DNA of 64,000 nucleotides from Desulfogranum marinum (GTDB lineage Bacteria; Desulfobacterota; Desulfobulbia; Desulfobulbales; Desulfobulbaceae), in contig NZ_JAFFQD010000008.1 of assembly GCF_016918565.1 (NCBI RefSeq), positions 1 to 64,000 on the forward strand, written 5' to 3'. A program made the translations under genes and the position numbers. A model generated the notes under the pieces. That model was not told where the DNA came from, did not search any database, and saw nothing but the letters and a program-made list of their open reading frames with translations. This document shows, in pieces, positions 8,978 to 18,251 of this stretch (position 1 is the first letter of the stretch; the number at the start of each line of letters is the position of its first letter).

Positions 8978-9538
8978 CTATTGGGGAGTACGGTGGGATG
9001 CCGCCGTAATATTTTTATAGAGCATAAACGCTGCAATGATAATTATAGCGCTCGTTCCGAACAGTATTGCATTTTCAAACAGTGCGGTAACTATCCGGCG
9101 AAAATTGTTGCCTGCAAACATGCCTACAAGCAGCAAGGCGCCTGTCCAAACAATCTCTGTGCATACTGCGGCAATAAACCAGTGTTTCCTGTTTACGTGG
9201 AGCATGCCGGCTGCAATAAGCAGGGGAATTGAACCAATACCGAAACCGAGCTTGGTCAGGATAAAGACCCTCAGGCCTCGGCGTCGAATTTCCAAAGTGG
9301 CACGTTTGACTAATCCTTTCTGATAGCGAAGCCAAGGGAGGCAGACTAAAACTTTCTCATGCTTGCTCAAGCTGCCGAGTAAATACCAGCAAAGATCGGC
9401 TGTAAGATTGCCAAGCCCGGCCGCTGCAAATACATAGACGACCTTCAAGTCTGGAGATTGTGCAGCCAATGCCGCTGCAGCCAGAGTAGCAATAGGCCCT
9501 TCAATCAACACGGCACAAAATAGAAATAAATACGCCAT
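8978..9538 (-). CDS. DedA/VTT-like membrane protein
   Basis: The protein is 186 aa with several hydrophobic segments (AYLFLFCAVLIEGPIATLAA at the N-terminus; SIPLLIAAGML; ALLLVGMFAG; the C-terminal LFGTSAIIIIAAFMLY). The pattern resembles DedA/SNARE-associated (VTT) proteins, which include lipid scramblases; the EGP motif near the N-terminus and the GxGSIPLLIAAG stretch are consistent with this. It sits between two glycolipid glycosyltransferases with gaps of 5-6 nt, so a role in moving lipid or lipid intermediates across the inner membrane is a reasonable inference. Confidence 0.7.
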   Translation of the reverse strand: MAYLFLFCAVLIEGPIATLAAAALAAQSPDLKVVYVFAAAGLGNLTADLCWYLLGSLSKHEKVLVCLPWLRYQKGLVKRATLEIRRRGLRVFILTKLGFGIGSIPLLIAAGMLHVNRKHWFIAAVCTEIVWTGALLLVGMFAGNNFRRIVTALFENAILFGTSAIIIIAAFMLYKNITAASHRTPQ

Positions 9539-9544
9539 GATTTT

Positions 9545-10675
9545 TCACGCTATTTGACAAATGTCTGATGCAATATGCAACGCAGCATGGGGTTTAGCGA
9601 GAGCGGTCCCATTATCAGCCAGTTCCTGTAATGTTGCCTCGCTATTATCGAGCCACTGTTTCAATGTTGAGACAAGCTGCTTTGTTTGCGGGGCATAGGT
9701 ACCGGCACCGTGCTGCTTGACAAATGTGACATTGCCGGTTTCCTGACCGGGGATGTAATCAGAAATCAGGACAGGTAATCCGGCAATAAAGCCCTCGCAC
9801 AGAGTGCTTGGCCCGGCCTTGGTGATAAGGATGTCTGACGCTCCCATCAAAGTAGGCATGTTTTCTACAAAACCAAAGACCTTGGTCGGTATATTCCAGG
9901 CTACCTTTTTGAGTTGATTTTCCAGTTTTTTATTTCGTCCGGCAACTATCAGTAACTGGCCGTGATCAATGTTTTTTGCAATAAGACGTGCTGTTTTATA
10001 CAGTTGCGGTTGGCCTTCTCCTCCGGCCGTCATAAGAATAGTTGGTTTGCCTGGATCAAGACCAAGCTGTTTCTTGTTGTTTGCCTTGTCCTGCTGCAGA
10101 TTGGAAAATTTCAGCCCTACGGGATGACCATGCAGGGTGAGCTTATTGTATGGCATGCCGTACTCTACGGCCCTTAGCCATGCTTCCTTGGTTGAAACAA
10201 AACAACGATCAACATCAGGACAAATCCAGGAGGGGTGAAAGGAGACCATGTCTGTTACCACCGTGACAAAAGGAACGTCCAACCCTGCTTTTTTCAGCCA
10301 GTGAACACCAAGGTGGTTCATCAACGGGTGCACTGAAATGACAATATCCGGCTGAATAGAAGTGATATATTTGACCATGTTTTGGGTCGTAAATGGTAAG
10401 AAACTGCCAAAAAGCATGGATTGCAGGCGATGATATGATGAGAGTTTCCACATGGTCAGCCACAGTGATTTTCCCGGCCCGGTCATCCAGCCATAGGTGT
10501 CAGGGATACAACAAATAGGCCATGGCATGTGGTTTTTCCACAGATCGTCTATCACCAGCTCATATTTACTGGGATGTAAATATTCAATCGCTTCACCAAT
10601 TGCCTCGGCTGATGCCCGGTGCCCGCCCCCGGTATCAGAGAGAAGGAAAAGGATTTTTTTGGATGCTTTACTCAT
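9545..10675 (-). CDS. GT28 family (MGDG synthase-like) diacylglycerol glycosyltransferase
   Basis: The 376-aa protein opens with KILFLLSDTGGGHRASAEAI, the N-terminal signature of the monogalactosyldiacylglycerol synthase/UgtP group, and has GGEGQPQL and ITKAGPSTLCEGF donor-site motifs of GT28. It should add a hexose to diacylglycerol on the inner leaflet. It is the first gene of a minus-strand run with the DedA-like and GT4 genes, and plcP/agt further downstream. No good Pho box was found upstream of this gene, so its regulation may differ from plcP. Confidence 0.82.
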   Translation of the reverse strand: MSKASKKILFLLSDTGGGHRASAEAIGEAIEYLHPSKYELVIDDLWKNHMPWPICCIPDTYGWMTGPGKSLWLTMWKLSSYHRLQSMLFGSFLPFTTQNMVKYITSIQPDIVISVHPLMNHLGVHWLKKAGLDVPFVTVVTDMVSFHPSWICPDVDRCFVSTKEAWLRAVEYGMPYNKLTLHGHPVGLKFSNLQQDKANNKKQLGLDPGKPTILMTAGGEGQPQLYKTARLIAKNIDHGQLLIVAGRNKKLENQLKKVAWNIPTKVFGFVENMPTLMGASDILITKAGPSTLCEGFIAGLPVLISDYIPGQETGNVTFVKQHGAGTYAPQTKQLVSTLKQWLDNSEATLQELADNGTALAKPHAALHIASDICQIA

Positions 10676-10886
10676 CGTCGCAACTCTTCAGAGGTTGTGT
10701 ACAATAGAATGGTGAGACAGGGGTCGTCACCAGCCCTCTATTTAAGCTACGAAATTACACGGGGGATGTTAAAACTATATGAATCATTTGTTATTATTTG
10801 GTTTGTCTACCGACAGGCGAAGAAACAACAGAACGAGTTACGAAAGAGAGAGGGGCGCAATCTTGAGCTGAAGTTTCCAAGATACC

Positions 10887-12701
10887 CTAAAGTAGCAAAA
10901 AAGCGGACCACACAACTACTGTCGGCACGAGAGCTCCTTTCAGCAACCCCAATGGGGAAACGCCGTTTTTGAAGTGGCGTTTTAAAAGAGACTGCCCAGC
11001 CGGGTTGGGAGCATTGGCAATGACCGTAAGGCCACCTCCTGCAACGGCACCCGCTACCACGGCGTATTTTAAGCTATCTGTGAAGTTAGGGACAAGGGTA
11101 CTGAGAAAGGTGATCGCTGCATTGTCGTTAAATGCAGTGAGAATGGTTGCACCAAGCATCAGGGGAACCTCAGGCAAACTGCCCAGCACCGGTTCAATCC
11201 ACCACCCCTGCACTCCACCGTGGATGACCAGCCCACCAAGAAAAAAACCGACCAGCAGTGGTGGTTTGAGGTCTATCCGGTTTTGATAAGGAGCGGTTAC
11301 TTGAGCAAATCCAAGGAAAAAGAGCAACCCAGGGATAAAGAGTTCGGGGTAATGGGCATTGAAAATAGTCCATGCCATGAAGAAAATGTGTGCCAGAGTC
11401 ACCCACCCTGGTACTTTATCCTCCCTATTATCCCATTCAGGATCGATGTAGGGAGCCCGTTGCGACTCGGCGAGGATACCAGGAAAATTTTCCCGTAATT
11501 TGGACAACTTGACCTCTTCAAGGCGTTTCTCAAATGCCTTATGAGCGAGGTCTTGGTCAACACCGGTTTCCGCTACTTTGTCGAGATAAAGGGGCTCCAG
11601 CTCTTTCCTTACGCGGGAGACAACTTCAGCAACTTGTTGCTCAAGTTTTTCATCAAACTGCATCTCATGTCTAACCTTGGGACCGATTGTGTCGATATAT
11701 GTCTCCATTTCGTTTCGACACAGGTATTTTTTACGAATTTCATCCTTAAGACGACGCATCTCAAACGTTTCAGCCAATTCACCAAGGGTGCGACGGTAGA
11801 CAACATAATAAACACCGTTGGCAACAAGAATGCCCAATATCGCCTTCCAACCAAACTGCGTGAGCATATGGACGGTACCCCAATCCCATGGATTGGCAAC
11901 CATCAGCACCGGGGGGGCTGCAAAGTGCGTCAGTGTTCCGCCCACGGAAATGTTGACAAAGAGCAGTCCCAAAGTCGCATATTTAAACCCTTCAGGAGGC
12001 TCCAGTTCATAAAACTTACTGCTCAGGAGCAGGGCTGAAATGGTCATAGCTGCGGGCTCGGTGATAAGGGAACCCAGCAACGGCCCTATTGTCAAAATAG
12101 TAAACCACCACCCAACAAGCGACCCGCCCATGAGCCCGGCAATCCTTTCCATTACCAATTCCGAGATTTTCAGGATTGGCCGTGTGGCGGCTAAGGCCAT
12201 GATAACGACGACAAACAGGGGTTCAGTAAAGTTCACCCTATCGGTTAAGTAATACTTGAGGGTTGACCAATCAAAAAACAACACGATGGTCACGCCTAAT
12301 GCAACAGCCCATATACCGAATACAGCTTCAACCTCGCCTAAAAAATGGTAGACTTCGGCTTTATGTGAAACCGAATTTTTTGGTACCTCCCCCCGAACTT
12401 TCAACTTTTCATGGTTTTGTTGCAGGCGATGGGAAATAGACAAGAATTTTGAAGTTAAAAAGGTATGGACAATGGCCAGCACAAAAATGAGGGTGGCGAA
12501 AATATTAAAGGGTTTTACTTTTATACGATGCACTAATTGAGCGGCAATACTGCCCATATCAGCATCGTTATAGTTTTGCAAAAGCATGGGAAATTCAACC
12601 GAACCAGCCCCTTCCGGAGCTGCCGATAAAGCCGGATCAATGATCACCAAAACAAGGGCTATACAAAAAAAGCTCACCAGAATGGCCCGTATGAATTTCA
12701 T
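10887..12701 (-). CDS. Putative Na+/H+ antiporter
   Basis: This polytopic inner-membrane protein of 604 aa matches the 'putative Na+/H+ antiporter' family (Na_H_antiport_2 type). It has an N-terminal signal-like segment (FIRAILVSFFCIALVLVII), then membrane helices including TIGPLLGSLITEPAAMTISALLL and a late repeat-like stretch, ILTAFNDNAAITFLSTLVPN. A central hydrophilic region (about residues 300-400) is charged. The longer ORF start at 12791 is rejected: ATG 12701 has GAGGT 8 nt upstream and begins the hydrophobic leader. Transport of Na+ or other ions is inferred from the family. A cluster of other cation transporters follows upstream on the same strand. Confidence 0.75.
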   Translation of the reverse strand: MKFIRAILVSFFCIALVLVIIDPALSAAPEGAGSVEFPMLLQNYNDADMGSIAAQLVHRIKVKPFNIFATLIFVLAIVHTFLTSKFLSISHRLQQNHEKLKVRGEVPKNSVSHKAEVYHFLGEVEAVFGIWAVALGVTIVLFFDWSTLKYYLTDRVNFTEPLFVVVIMALAATRPILKISELVMERIAGLMGGSLVGWWFTILTIGPLLGSLITEPAAMTISALLLSSKFYELEPPEGFKYATLGLLFVNISVGGTLTHFAAPPVLMVANPWDWGTVHMLTQFGWKAILGILVANGVYYVVYRRTLGELAETFEMRRLKDEIRKKYLCRNEMETYIDTIGPKVRHEMQFDEKLEQQVAEVVSRVRKELEPLYLDKVAETGVDQDLAHKAFEKRLEEVKLSKLRENFPGILAESQRAPYIDPEWDNREDKVPGWVTLAHIFFMAWTIFNAHYPELFIPGLLFFLGFAQVTAPYQNRIDLKPPLLVGFFLGGLVIHGGVQGWWIEPVLGSLPEVPLMLGATILTAFNDNAAITFLSTLVPNFTDSLKYAVVAGAVAGGGLTVIANAPNPAGQSLLKRHFKNGVSPLGLLKGALVPTVVVWSAFLLL

Positions 12702-12797
12702 GGACAATACCTCACGTTTGTATTGTAAGAATAAATGGTAACTAAGAGTATAACACCGCATACAACTGACTCTATGAGACAGATTATACATACACTC
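12702..12797. other. Short gap upstream of antiporter gene
   Basis: This is the 5' region of the Na+/H+ antiporter gene. It probably holds its promoter, but no clear boxes were resolved. It directly abuts the 250-bp element. Confidence 0.35.
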
Positions 12798-13047
12798 AGC
12801 CCGAATTTTTCATGAACTTTTTGATTTTAAACTCAATTAATTGATATTATTGTTTAATGAGTAATTGCACAATTAACAGTCTATTTTTCGTTTTCAATCA
12901 AAAAGTTCCCCCTTCGGGTCAATAGATTTTTCCGCAGGATCTGCGTTACAAACCACTTGCGGTAGTTTACTATCGGAGTCTACGCTTACCTGCTGCGTGG
13001 CTTGTGCCTTGCCCTGCAAAAAACTTTATTGATGAGAAATCCAGGCT
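12798..13047 (+). repeat. 250-bp nested-palindrome element, copy 1 (MITE-like)
   Basis: This is a near-identical partner of 61672-61922. The ends are inverted (AGCCCGAATTTTTCAT at 12798-12813 against ATGAGAAATCCAGGCT at 13032-13047). Inside are a stem of ACTTTTTGATTTTAAAC type and a second stem around ACAAACC/GGCTTGT, with the family-A motif CGGAGTCTACGCTTACCT at 12974-12991 in its loop. It has no coding capacity. It lies between the antiporter gene and the secreted-protein gene. Confidence 0.85.
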
Positions 13048-13085
13048 AGGGTGTCTTGAATAATAAGATTTTTCAAGACACCCTT
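13048..13085. terminator. Strong stem-loop, probable transcript end
   Basis: GGGTGTCTTGAA and TTCAAGACACCC form a 12-bp perfect stem around a short A/T-rich loop, directly abutting the 250-bp element and 48 nt after the stop of the secreted-protein gene (minus strand). There is no clear U-tract on either strand, so it may stabilise or delimit the transcript rather than act as a classical intrinsic terminator. Confidence 0.45.
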
Positions 13086-13132
13086 AAATCAACGACCTCA
13101 TACCTGCCTATTTTGTTTTCGTCTGGGAGAAG

Positions 13133-13714
13133 TTATTCTTTTTCAGTCACGCTGATGCCAATTGCTTCAGTGAGTGTTATCTGTACAGTATCCCCGACCT
13201 CGACTTTAGCCAACCGTTCTGGGCTGCGAGCTTTAAAGGTTTTAGTCCTCCCCTCTGCACCTTTAAGGGTTACCAGTTGTTGTTGTAAATCAATTGCATC
13301 AACGACAGTGACCAGTGTAATTTCTTCGATGGCAACACCAGCAGGTTTCTGCCCAGGTTCTGCAGAAGCTTCCGTCCCTATAGCCGTGAGACCTGGGACA
13401 GCAGAGCCTTTGGGAAAAACTTGAATTGATACAGCTTCTATATATTCAACTGTTACAATATCGCCTTTTTCCACCTGCGGTAGATTTTTAACAGCCTCAT
13501 CCACCTCTAATTCAATGTAATTTCCCTCTGGCCCTTTTAGCGTAACCATTCGGCTCTGGTGATCAATTTTTTCCACAGTCGCTTCAACTACTGTAACGAC
13601 AGCATCTACGATTCCCGGTTTTGTAGAATCTGTATTTTCCTGCCCTGATGCGAAAAGGGTAGAAGAGGTAAAAACCAAAACCAGTAAACAACTCAACAAT
13701 AGCTTAGACTTCAT
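13133..13714 (-). CDS. Secreted protein with tandem duplicated domain
   Basis: The 193-aa protein has a clear signal peptide (MKSKLLLSCLLVLVFTSSTLFA). The mature part is an internal duplication: VEKIDHQSRMVTLKGPEGN..VEKGDIVTVEYIEAVSI in the first half aligns with VDAIDLQQQLVTLKGAEGR..VEVGDTVQITLTEAIGI in the second. Each unit looks like a small beta-barrel, OB-like fold. The function is unknown; a periplasmic accessory of the adjacent channel is possible. It overlaps the K+ channel gene by 4 nt (ATGA), so the two are translationally coupled. Confidence 0.75.
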   Translation of the reverse strand: MKSKLLLSCLLVLVFTSSTLFASGQENTDSTKPGIVDAVVTVVEATVEKIDHQSRMVTLKGPEGNYIELEVDEAVKNLPQVEKGDIVTVEYIEAVSIQVFPKGSAVPGLTAIGTEASAEPGQKPAGVAIEEITLVTVVDAIDLQQQLVTLKGAEGRTKTFKARSPERLAKVEVGDTVQITLTEAIGISVTEKE

Positions 13715-14382
13715 GTGTTTTCTCCTTTTGATTGTAGTGGCCCAGCCAAATGGAAACCGACAAGGCGGGCAATAAACACTGCGACAAACATTTGCCCCAC
13801 GACCGCTTCCATAACAGCCAGGGTTCTGGCCATATCGCCAACCGGTGTTATCTCGCCGTAGCCCAAAGTGGCAAGAGTCACAAAACTAAAATAGCTAAGT
13901 TCAGCCTTCATGTTTGCAAGAGAGAGACCTGCAGCACTGACTGAAAAAGAACCAGGAGCAAACAACTCTGTGAGTGCGTAGAGTTCACTCCACAGAAAAC
14001 CAAGAAAGAAATAAATACAGACACCACCATAGATTGTGTCTGGCCGTGGTTTTCGCTGGTGCAGGATATATGTAAAAATGGCGTAGGAATTAAAAAGCAT
14101 GAACAGTGCCGTTCCAACCGAAATCACATAAAGAAGAAACTCTTGCGGCCAATATATATAGCACCAACGGGCTGTAATGGTTGGGAAAAAAAGCAAAAGG
14201 CCAACCCAGAGTATCTTACGGTTATGAAAAAGGCTCCAAATACCGGCAAAAAAAACCACTGAATTACCAACATCAACAATGAGTGTGTCATGGCGGAATT
14301 CAGCAAACGGCGCCACCAGCATAAGTCCGACCAAACAGAGGAGCAGTGTCAGAAAACTCCCAGTCTGTTCTGTTGAGTTCAT
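13711..14382 (-). CDS. Two-pore-helix type K+ channel (ion channel family)
   Basis: This 223-aa membrane protein has about four N-terminal hydrophobic segments followed by a pore region: SYFSFVTLATLGYGEITPV contains the selectivity filter TLGYG, and a final helix (AVVGQMFVAVFIARLVG) follows. No cytoplasmic RCK domain is attached; the neighbouring Kef-type protein carries one. ATG 14382 is preferred over 14397 because AAGGA lies 5 nt upstream. It is coupled to the secreted-protein gene downstream and sits just after the antiporter gene upstream. Confidence 0.8.
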   Translation of the reverse strand: MNSTEQTGSFLTLLLCLVGLMLVAPFAEFRHDTLIVDVGNSVVFFAGIWSLFHNRKILWVGLLLFFPTITARWCYIYWPQEFLLYVISVGTALFMLFNSYAIFTYILHQRKPRPDTIYGGVCIYFFLGFLWSELYALTELFAPGSFSVSAAGLSLANMKAELSYFSFVTLATLGYGEITPVGDMARTLAVMEAVVGQMFVAVFIARLVGFHLAGPLQSKGENT

Positions 14383-14393
14383 TTTAATCCTTA

Positions 14394-15980
14394 TCATCGT
14401 TTTTCTCCTGCGGGCATTCCCTGCAACTCACACACATGATCAGCAAGCCCTGCCCCTGCTTCGCCAAAAATGTTAAACACATGATCCACGCCTGCATCTT
14501 TGAGCTGTTCGACCTCATCTTCATAGTGTGCGGCTGCGGCTACTACAATCTCATGGTGTACACTTTGTAGTCTTTTAGCAGCTTTCAGGTTGGCCACATG
14601 GGACATGGTCAGCAACACAAGCTGCATCTGCTCAGGCCTTGAAATCCCCCGCTGCCAAAAATCATAATCTCCGGCATCACCAAAGACTACCCGACGTCCA
14701 GCTGTGCGGTGCTTGGCGGCCCGTTGTTCATCAAAATCCAGGCCGACAACCCGCTTCCCATATTGCTCTTCCAGATGTTGGTAGGCCCCTAACCCTACCC
14801 TCCCCATACCTAAAACGGCGATGGTCGCGCTACCAATATCGATGACCTCTTCTCCAGCCATTCTTTTCGCGGTTTCAAATTTCTTTAAAAAACCATTCCA
14901 ACGCTCGTACATTGCTGGAGCCATGGTGCCAACCGGGGATGCGACAATCATGGAGATGGAAACAGCCACTGCTATAATCACCAGCCACTCACTCCCCAAC
15001 CACCCCTGGCTTACCCCTAACGCACCAACGATCAACCCGAACTCGCTGTAATTGGCTAGATTTAACGATGTAATCAGAGATGTTCTTGCCCGAAGGCGAT
15101 ACCTGGTCAGTAACAGGTAAAACAAAATAACCTTCAGAGGAACAAACAGGACAAGCAGACCGGCGACCTTCAGCATCTGTATGTTGGGCAGATCCGCCAT
15201 CCCGATCGTAAGAAAAAAACCAACCAAAAATAGATCTTTAAAGCCAAACATAGCCTTGGCAAGTTCATCGGTTTTTGGATGACCGGCAAATATCATCCCC
15301 AAAATGAGCGCACCCAGGTCCGGTTTCAAACCCACATATTCAAAAACAGATGCTCCGGCAATGGGTAAAATACAGGCAAGCAGGACCAGGAGTTCTCCAT
15401 GGCCGCTTTTATCAAGGATGATGCCCAAAGGCTTTTTAAGAAAGAAAAGCGCAACCAGCCCCAGAGCGAGTGGTGAAGGGACTTTGCCGCTGGAGAAGGT
15501 AATGAAAATGACGGCAAAAAAATCCTGCATGATCAAAATACCGATTGCCAACCGCCCGTGATTGGATGCCATTTCCGCTTTTTCTTCGAGCATTTTTACC
15601 GCAAAAACAGTGCTTGAAAAACTGAGCGCAAAGGCAAAAAGGAGCGAGGTACTCAGGGTGAGCTGACTAAAATAGGAATACCCGGCAAGGCTCAAAGCGT
15701 AAACAACTGCCCCAAACACCACCACCGTAATGCCCATATGCAGAGAAGCAGTTCCCCACACTTGCGGCTGGAGCAATTTCTTGATCTGCACCTTTAAGCC
15801 GATACTGAACAGAAGAAGAATAATACCGATATCCGAAAGCTGATAGAGCAACTCACTAACGGTATATCCCAAGGCATTAAGAACAAACCCACCGGCTAAA
15901 AAACCAACAAGCGGCGGCAAACCAATTTGTTTGACAAAAAAACCAAGAACAAAGGCAGTAACAATAAATGCGGTATCCAT
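14394..15980 (-). CDS. Kef-type CPA2 cation:proton antiporter with TrkA-N domain
   Basis: This 528-aa protein has about twelve membrane helices (starting FIVTAFVLGFFVKQIGLPPLVGFL, with LLLFSIGLKV and FSSTVFAVKML typical of CPA2) and a C-terminal NAD-binding regulatory domain (IAVLGMGRVGLGAYQ, then VVGLDFDEQRA and VVFGDAGDYDF). This is the KefB/KefC/RosB arrangement, moving K+ (or Na+) against H+ under nucleotide control. It overlaps the channel gene region at its 3' end, suggesting one K+ homeostasis operon. Confidence 0.85.
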   Translation of the reverse strand: MDTAFIVTAFVLGFFVKQIGLPPLVGFLAGGFVLNALGYTVSELLYQLSDIGIILLLFSIGLKVQIKKLLQPQVWGTASLHMGITVVVFGAVVYALSLAGYSYFSQLTLSTSLLFAFALSFSSTVFAVKMLEEKAEMASNHGRLAIGILIMQDFFAVIFITFSSGKVPSPLALGLVALFFLKKPLGIILDKSGHGELLVLLACILPIAGASVFEYVGLKPDLGALILGMIFAGHPKTDELAKAMFGFKDLFLVGFFLTIGMADLPNIQMLKVAGLLVLFVPLKVILFYLLLTRYRLRARTSLITSLNLANYSEFGLIVGALGVSQGWLGSEWLVIIAVAVSISMIVASPVGTMAPAMYERWNGFLKKFETAKRMAGEEVIDIGSATIAVLGMGRVGLGAYQHLEEQYGKRVVGLDFDEQRAAKHRTAGRRVVFGDAGDYDFWQRGISRPEQMQLVLLTMSHVANLKAAKRLQSVHHEIVVAAAAHYEDEVEQLKDAGVDHVFNIFGEAGAGLADHVCELQGMPAGEKR

Positions 15981-16098
15981 ATTCCCTCTTACATGGTATC
16001 CTGATACTGCCAGGCCGCAAGTTACACAAAGGGCGGCAGCTCTCTTTTAACTATCCATTCTGATGGTTACACTTTCATGACCCTGATGTTTCTTCAGA

Positions 16099-17931
16099 TT
16101 AAAAAATATAGATAAACCAGGCAAGCAGAACGGCAACAATAGCTGTCAGTACAAAAAGTGGAGTTCCAACCCGTACAAAATCTTTGATACTGTACCCTCC
16201 TGGTTCGCAAACAACCATATTAACCGGTGACCCAAGCGGCGACACAAAGGCAGAGGAACAGGCTATGGCCACAGTCATAGCGCAGGCCTGAGGTGAAACG
16301 CCAAGCTGCAGGCCCATTTCTACCGCAATAGGCGCTATCAATACTGCAGTCGGAGTATTAGATAGAAACAACCCTGTGCAGGCGGTAACAACAAAAAGAA
16401 GCGAAAGTAATAGCAAGGGGCCGACATTGCCGAAAATAAGGAGCAACAGGTCGGTAGCCGCACCAGACACCCCCGTTTTTTGCAGCGCAAGAGCAAGAGG
16501 CAGTATTCCGGCAATAAGAACAACTGTCTGCCAATCAATTATCTTATATAAGGATTCAAGACGGATACACCGAGTCAAAACAAGAGCCACCCCGGTCAGC
16601 ATGACTGCGGTCACGGTCGGCACTACATTCAGCACCAGCAGAGAGATCATCACCCCCAGGATAGCGAGCACCAGCGGCGCCTTTTTCCTTGCTGGAATAA
16701 CCTCATGGTAATCAACCGGAAGGGTCAATAGCAGGTAGTCGTCGCGCTTTTCTCGCAAACGGAGGATATCAGTCCAAGCACCGCACACCAGCAACACATC
16801 ACCATATTGCAGGGGCAGGTTAGCAATATCGGTTGTGATAGCCTCCATCTTTCTCCGTATGCCAAGGACCTGGCACTTGAATCTGGATTGGAATCCTATT
16901 TCTCTGAGTGTTTTCGCGATTAAACTGGAATCCGGAGTCAGCATCACCTCGGCAGCACCTATCACCTGGAAAAACTCTTTGCGCCTGAAAGGGTCGAAAG
17001 GGCGAAGCATCCTTTTTACCCCTAACTCTTTGAGCAACTTATCAAGATGTTCTTCCTCTCCCAGGACCACCAAAATATCATTGTGATAAAAGACAGTCTC
17101 GGGCCTTGCTGTAACAAATTCCGGCCTACCATTTACAGTCTTTTCAATGGCAACCAGGTTGACACAATACTTTTCCCGTAGCTGAATCCTGGCTACGGCC
17201 CTATCGATAAGGGGCGAACCGGCTTGCACCTCCAGCAAGTAGACTTGCTGCCCCAAGTGATAGTGTTGATCAAGATCATTAATGGAGCGCCCCTGTTTTC
17301 CAACAGGCATGGTCGCCTTTTTGGAAAGCATGCTTCGCCCGAATATTCCCATGAAGCATATGGCAAGAATCAGCACCAATACGCCAAAAGGGGTAAAACT
17401 AAAAAAGGGCAAAACTTCAAGGCCGTGTTCCTTGAGCACATTATTGACGACAATGTTCGGGGACGTGGCGACAAGGGTCATCATGCCGCTGATTAAGGAA
17501 GCGGCAGCTAGCGGCATCAGCAAACGTTTTCGATTGAGGCCGGCTTTCTCAGCCACTGCAATGGTCACAGGAATAAAAATAGCCACCGTGGCAGTGGAAC
17601 TCATGAAAGATCCAACCAAACCGGCAAAGGCCATGAGCAAAATCATCAGCCGCAGTTCGCTCTTGCCGCCGTATTGAATGACCCACTCACCAAGACGCTG
17701 GGCAATACCGGTGTGCACAACCGCCTCGCTAACGATGAACATTGAGGCAACAATAAGAACAACAGGATTAGAAAATCCAGAAAGGGCCTCAGGAATGGTC
17801 AATACGCCGCTTATCATCAACCCGACCACAACAAGCAGCCCCACCAGGTCCGCCCGAAAGAGCTGTGTTACCAACAGAAACACTGTACCTGTCAAAAGTG
17901 TCAAAGAAAGAAACATTTCCTGTCCAATCAT
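16099..17931 (-). CDS. SLC13/DASS-type permease with two RCK_C (TrkA-C) domains
   Basis: The 610-aa protein has helices in two halves (for instance FAGLVGSFMSSTATVAIFIP with the conserved SxxST-like segment, and LFLSNTPTAVLIAPIAVEMG). They flank a cytoplasmic region with two TrkA-C-like modules (VYLLEVQAGSPLIDRAVARI..NLVAIEK; VMLTPDSSLIAKTLREIGF..VLGIRRK). This is the common 'SLC13 family permease' of bacteria that transports anions such as sulfate or dicarboxylates; the substrate is not predictable. It is minus-strand like the rest of the ion-transport block, with 118 nt to the Kef gene. Confidence 0.82.
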   Translation of the reverse strand: MIGQEMFLSLTLLTGTVFLLVTQLFRADLVGLLVVVGLMISGVLTIPEALSGFSNPVVLIVASMFIVSEAVVHTGIAQRLGEWVIQYGGKSELRLMILLMAFAGLVGSFMSSTATVAIFIPVTIAVAEKAGLNRKRLLMPLAAASLISGMMTLVATSPNIVVNNVLKEHGLEVLPFFSFTPFGVLVLILAICFMGIFGRSMLSKKATMPVGKQGRSINDLDQHYHLGQQVYLLEVQAGSPLIDRAVARIQLREKYCVNLVAIEKTVNGRPEFVTARPETVFYHNDILVVLGEEEHLDKLLKELGVKRMLRPFDPFRRKEFFQVIGAAEVMLTPDSSLIAKTLREIGFQSRFKCQVLGIRRKMEAITTDIANLPLQYGDVLLVCGAWTDILRLREKRDDYLLLTLPVDYHEVIPARKKAPLVLAILGVMISLLVLNVVPTVTAVMLTGVALVLTRCIRLESLYKIIDWQTVVLIAGILPLALALQKTGVSGAATDLLLLIFGNVGPLLLLSLLFVVTACTGLFLSNTPTAVLIAPIAVEMGLQLGVSPQACAMTVAIACSSAFVSPLGSPVNMVVCEPGGYSIKDFVRVGTPLFVLTAIVAVLLAWFIYIF

Positions 17932-18251
17932 GGTTGCCCTTTTGTTATAATCTTCTTTTCCCTTGCCTTGTTCCTGAAACCTCTTTGAATAGATAAAAAA
18001 TGTAATAGAATCTCCACTCTACTAATTTTTCAGTAATTTTCCATAGCGTTTATTTAAGAGACCCGTTACCGGGATACATTTCTCTTCCTCAAAGCTTCAT
18101 GAACTGCTTGCCCACTCTCTTGCCAATCAACGAGAGGCAGCAGAACCTGTTACCTGTCCTTGGTTGCAAAAGTCGCCATCACTGACTAAATGATGACGAG
18201 TTCAAAAAAAGTCTACCCAAAATAACCGGTTCATCTAACCATAATAGTATT
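17932..18251. other. Divergent intergenic region, nothing recognised
   Basis: This 320-bp gap lies between the divergently transcribed SLC13 permease and M20 deacylase genes. It must contain both promoters, but no convincing -35/-10 pair, operator or repeat was recognised by eye. Confidence 0.5.

Noticed and set aside
11541-12038. 165-codon plus-strand frame inside the antiporter gene
   Set aside because: Antisense to a well-supported membrane protein; no ribosome binding site.
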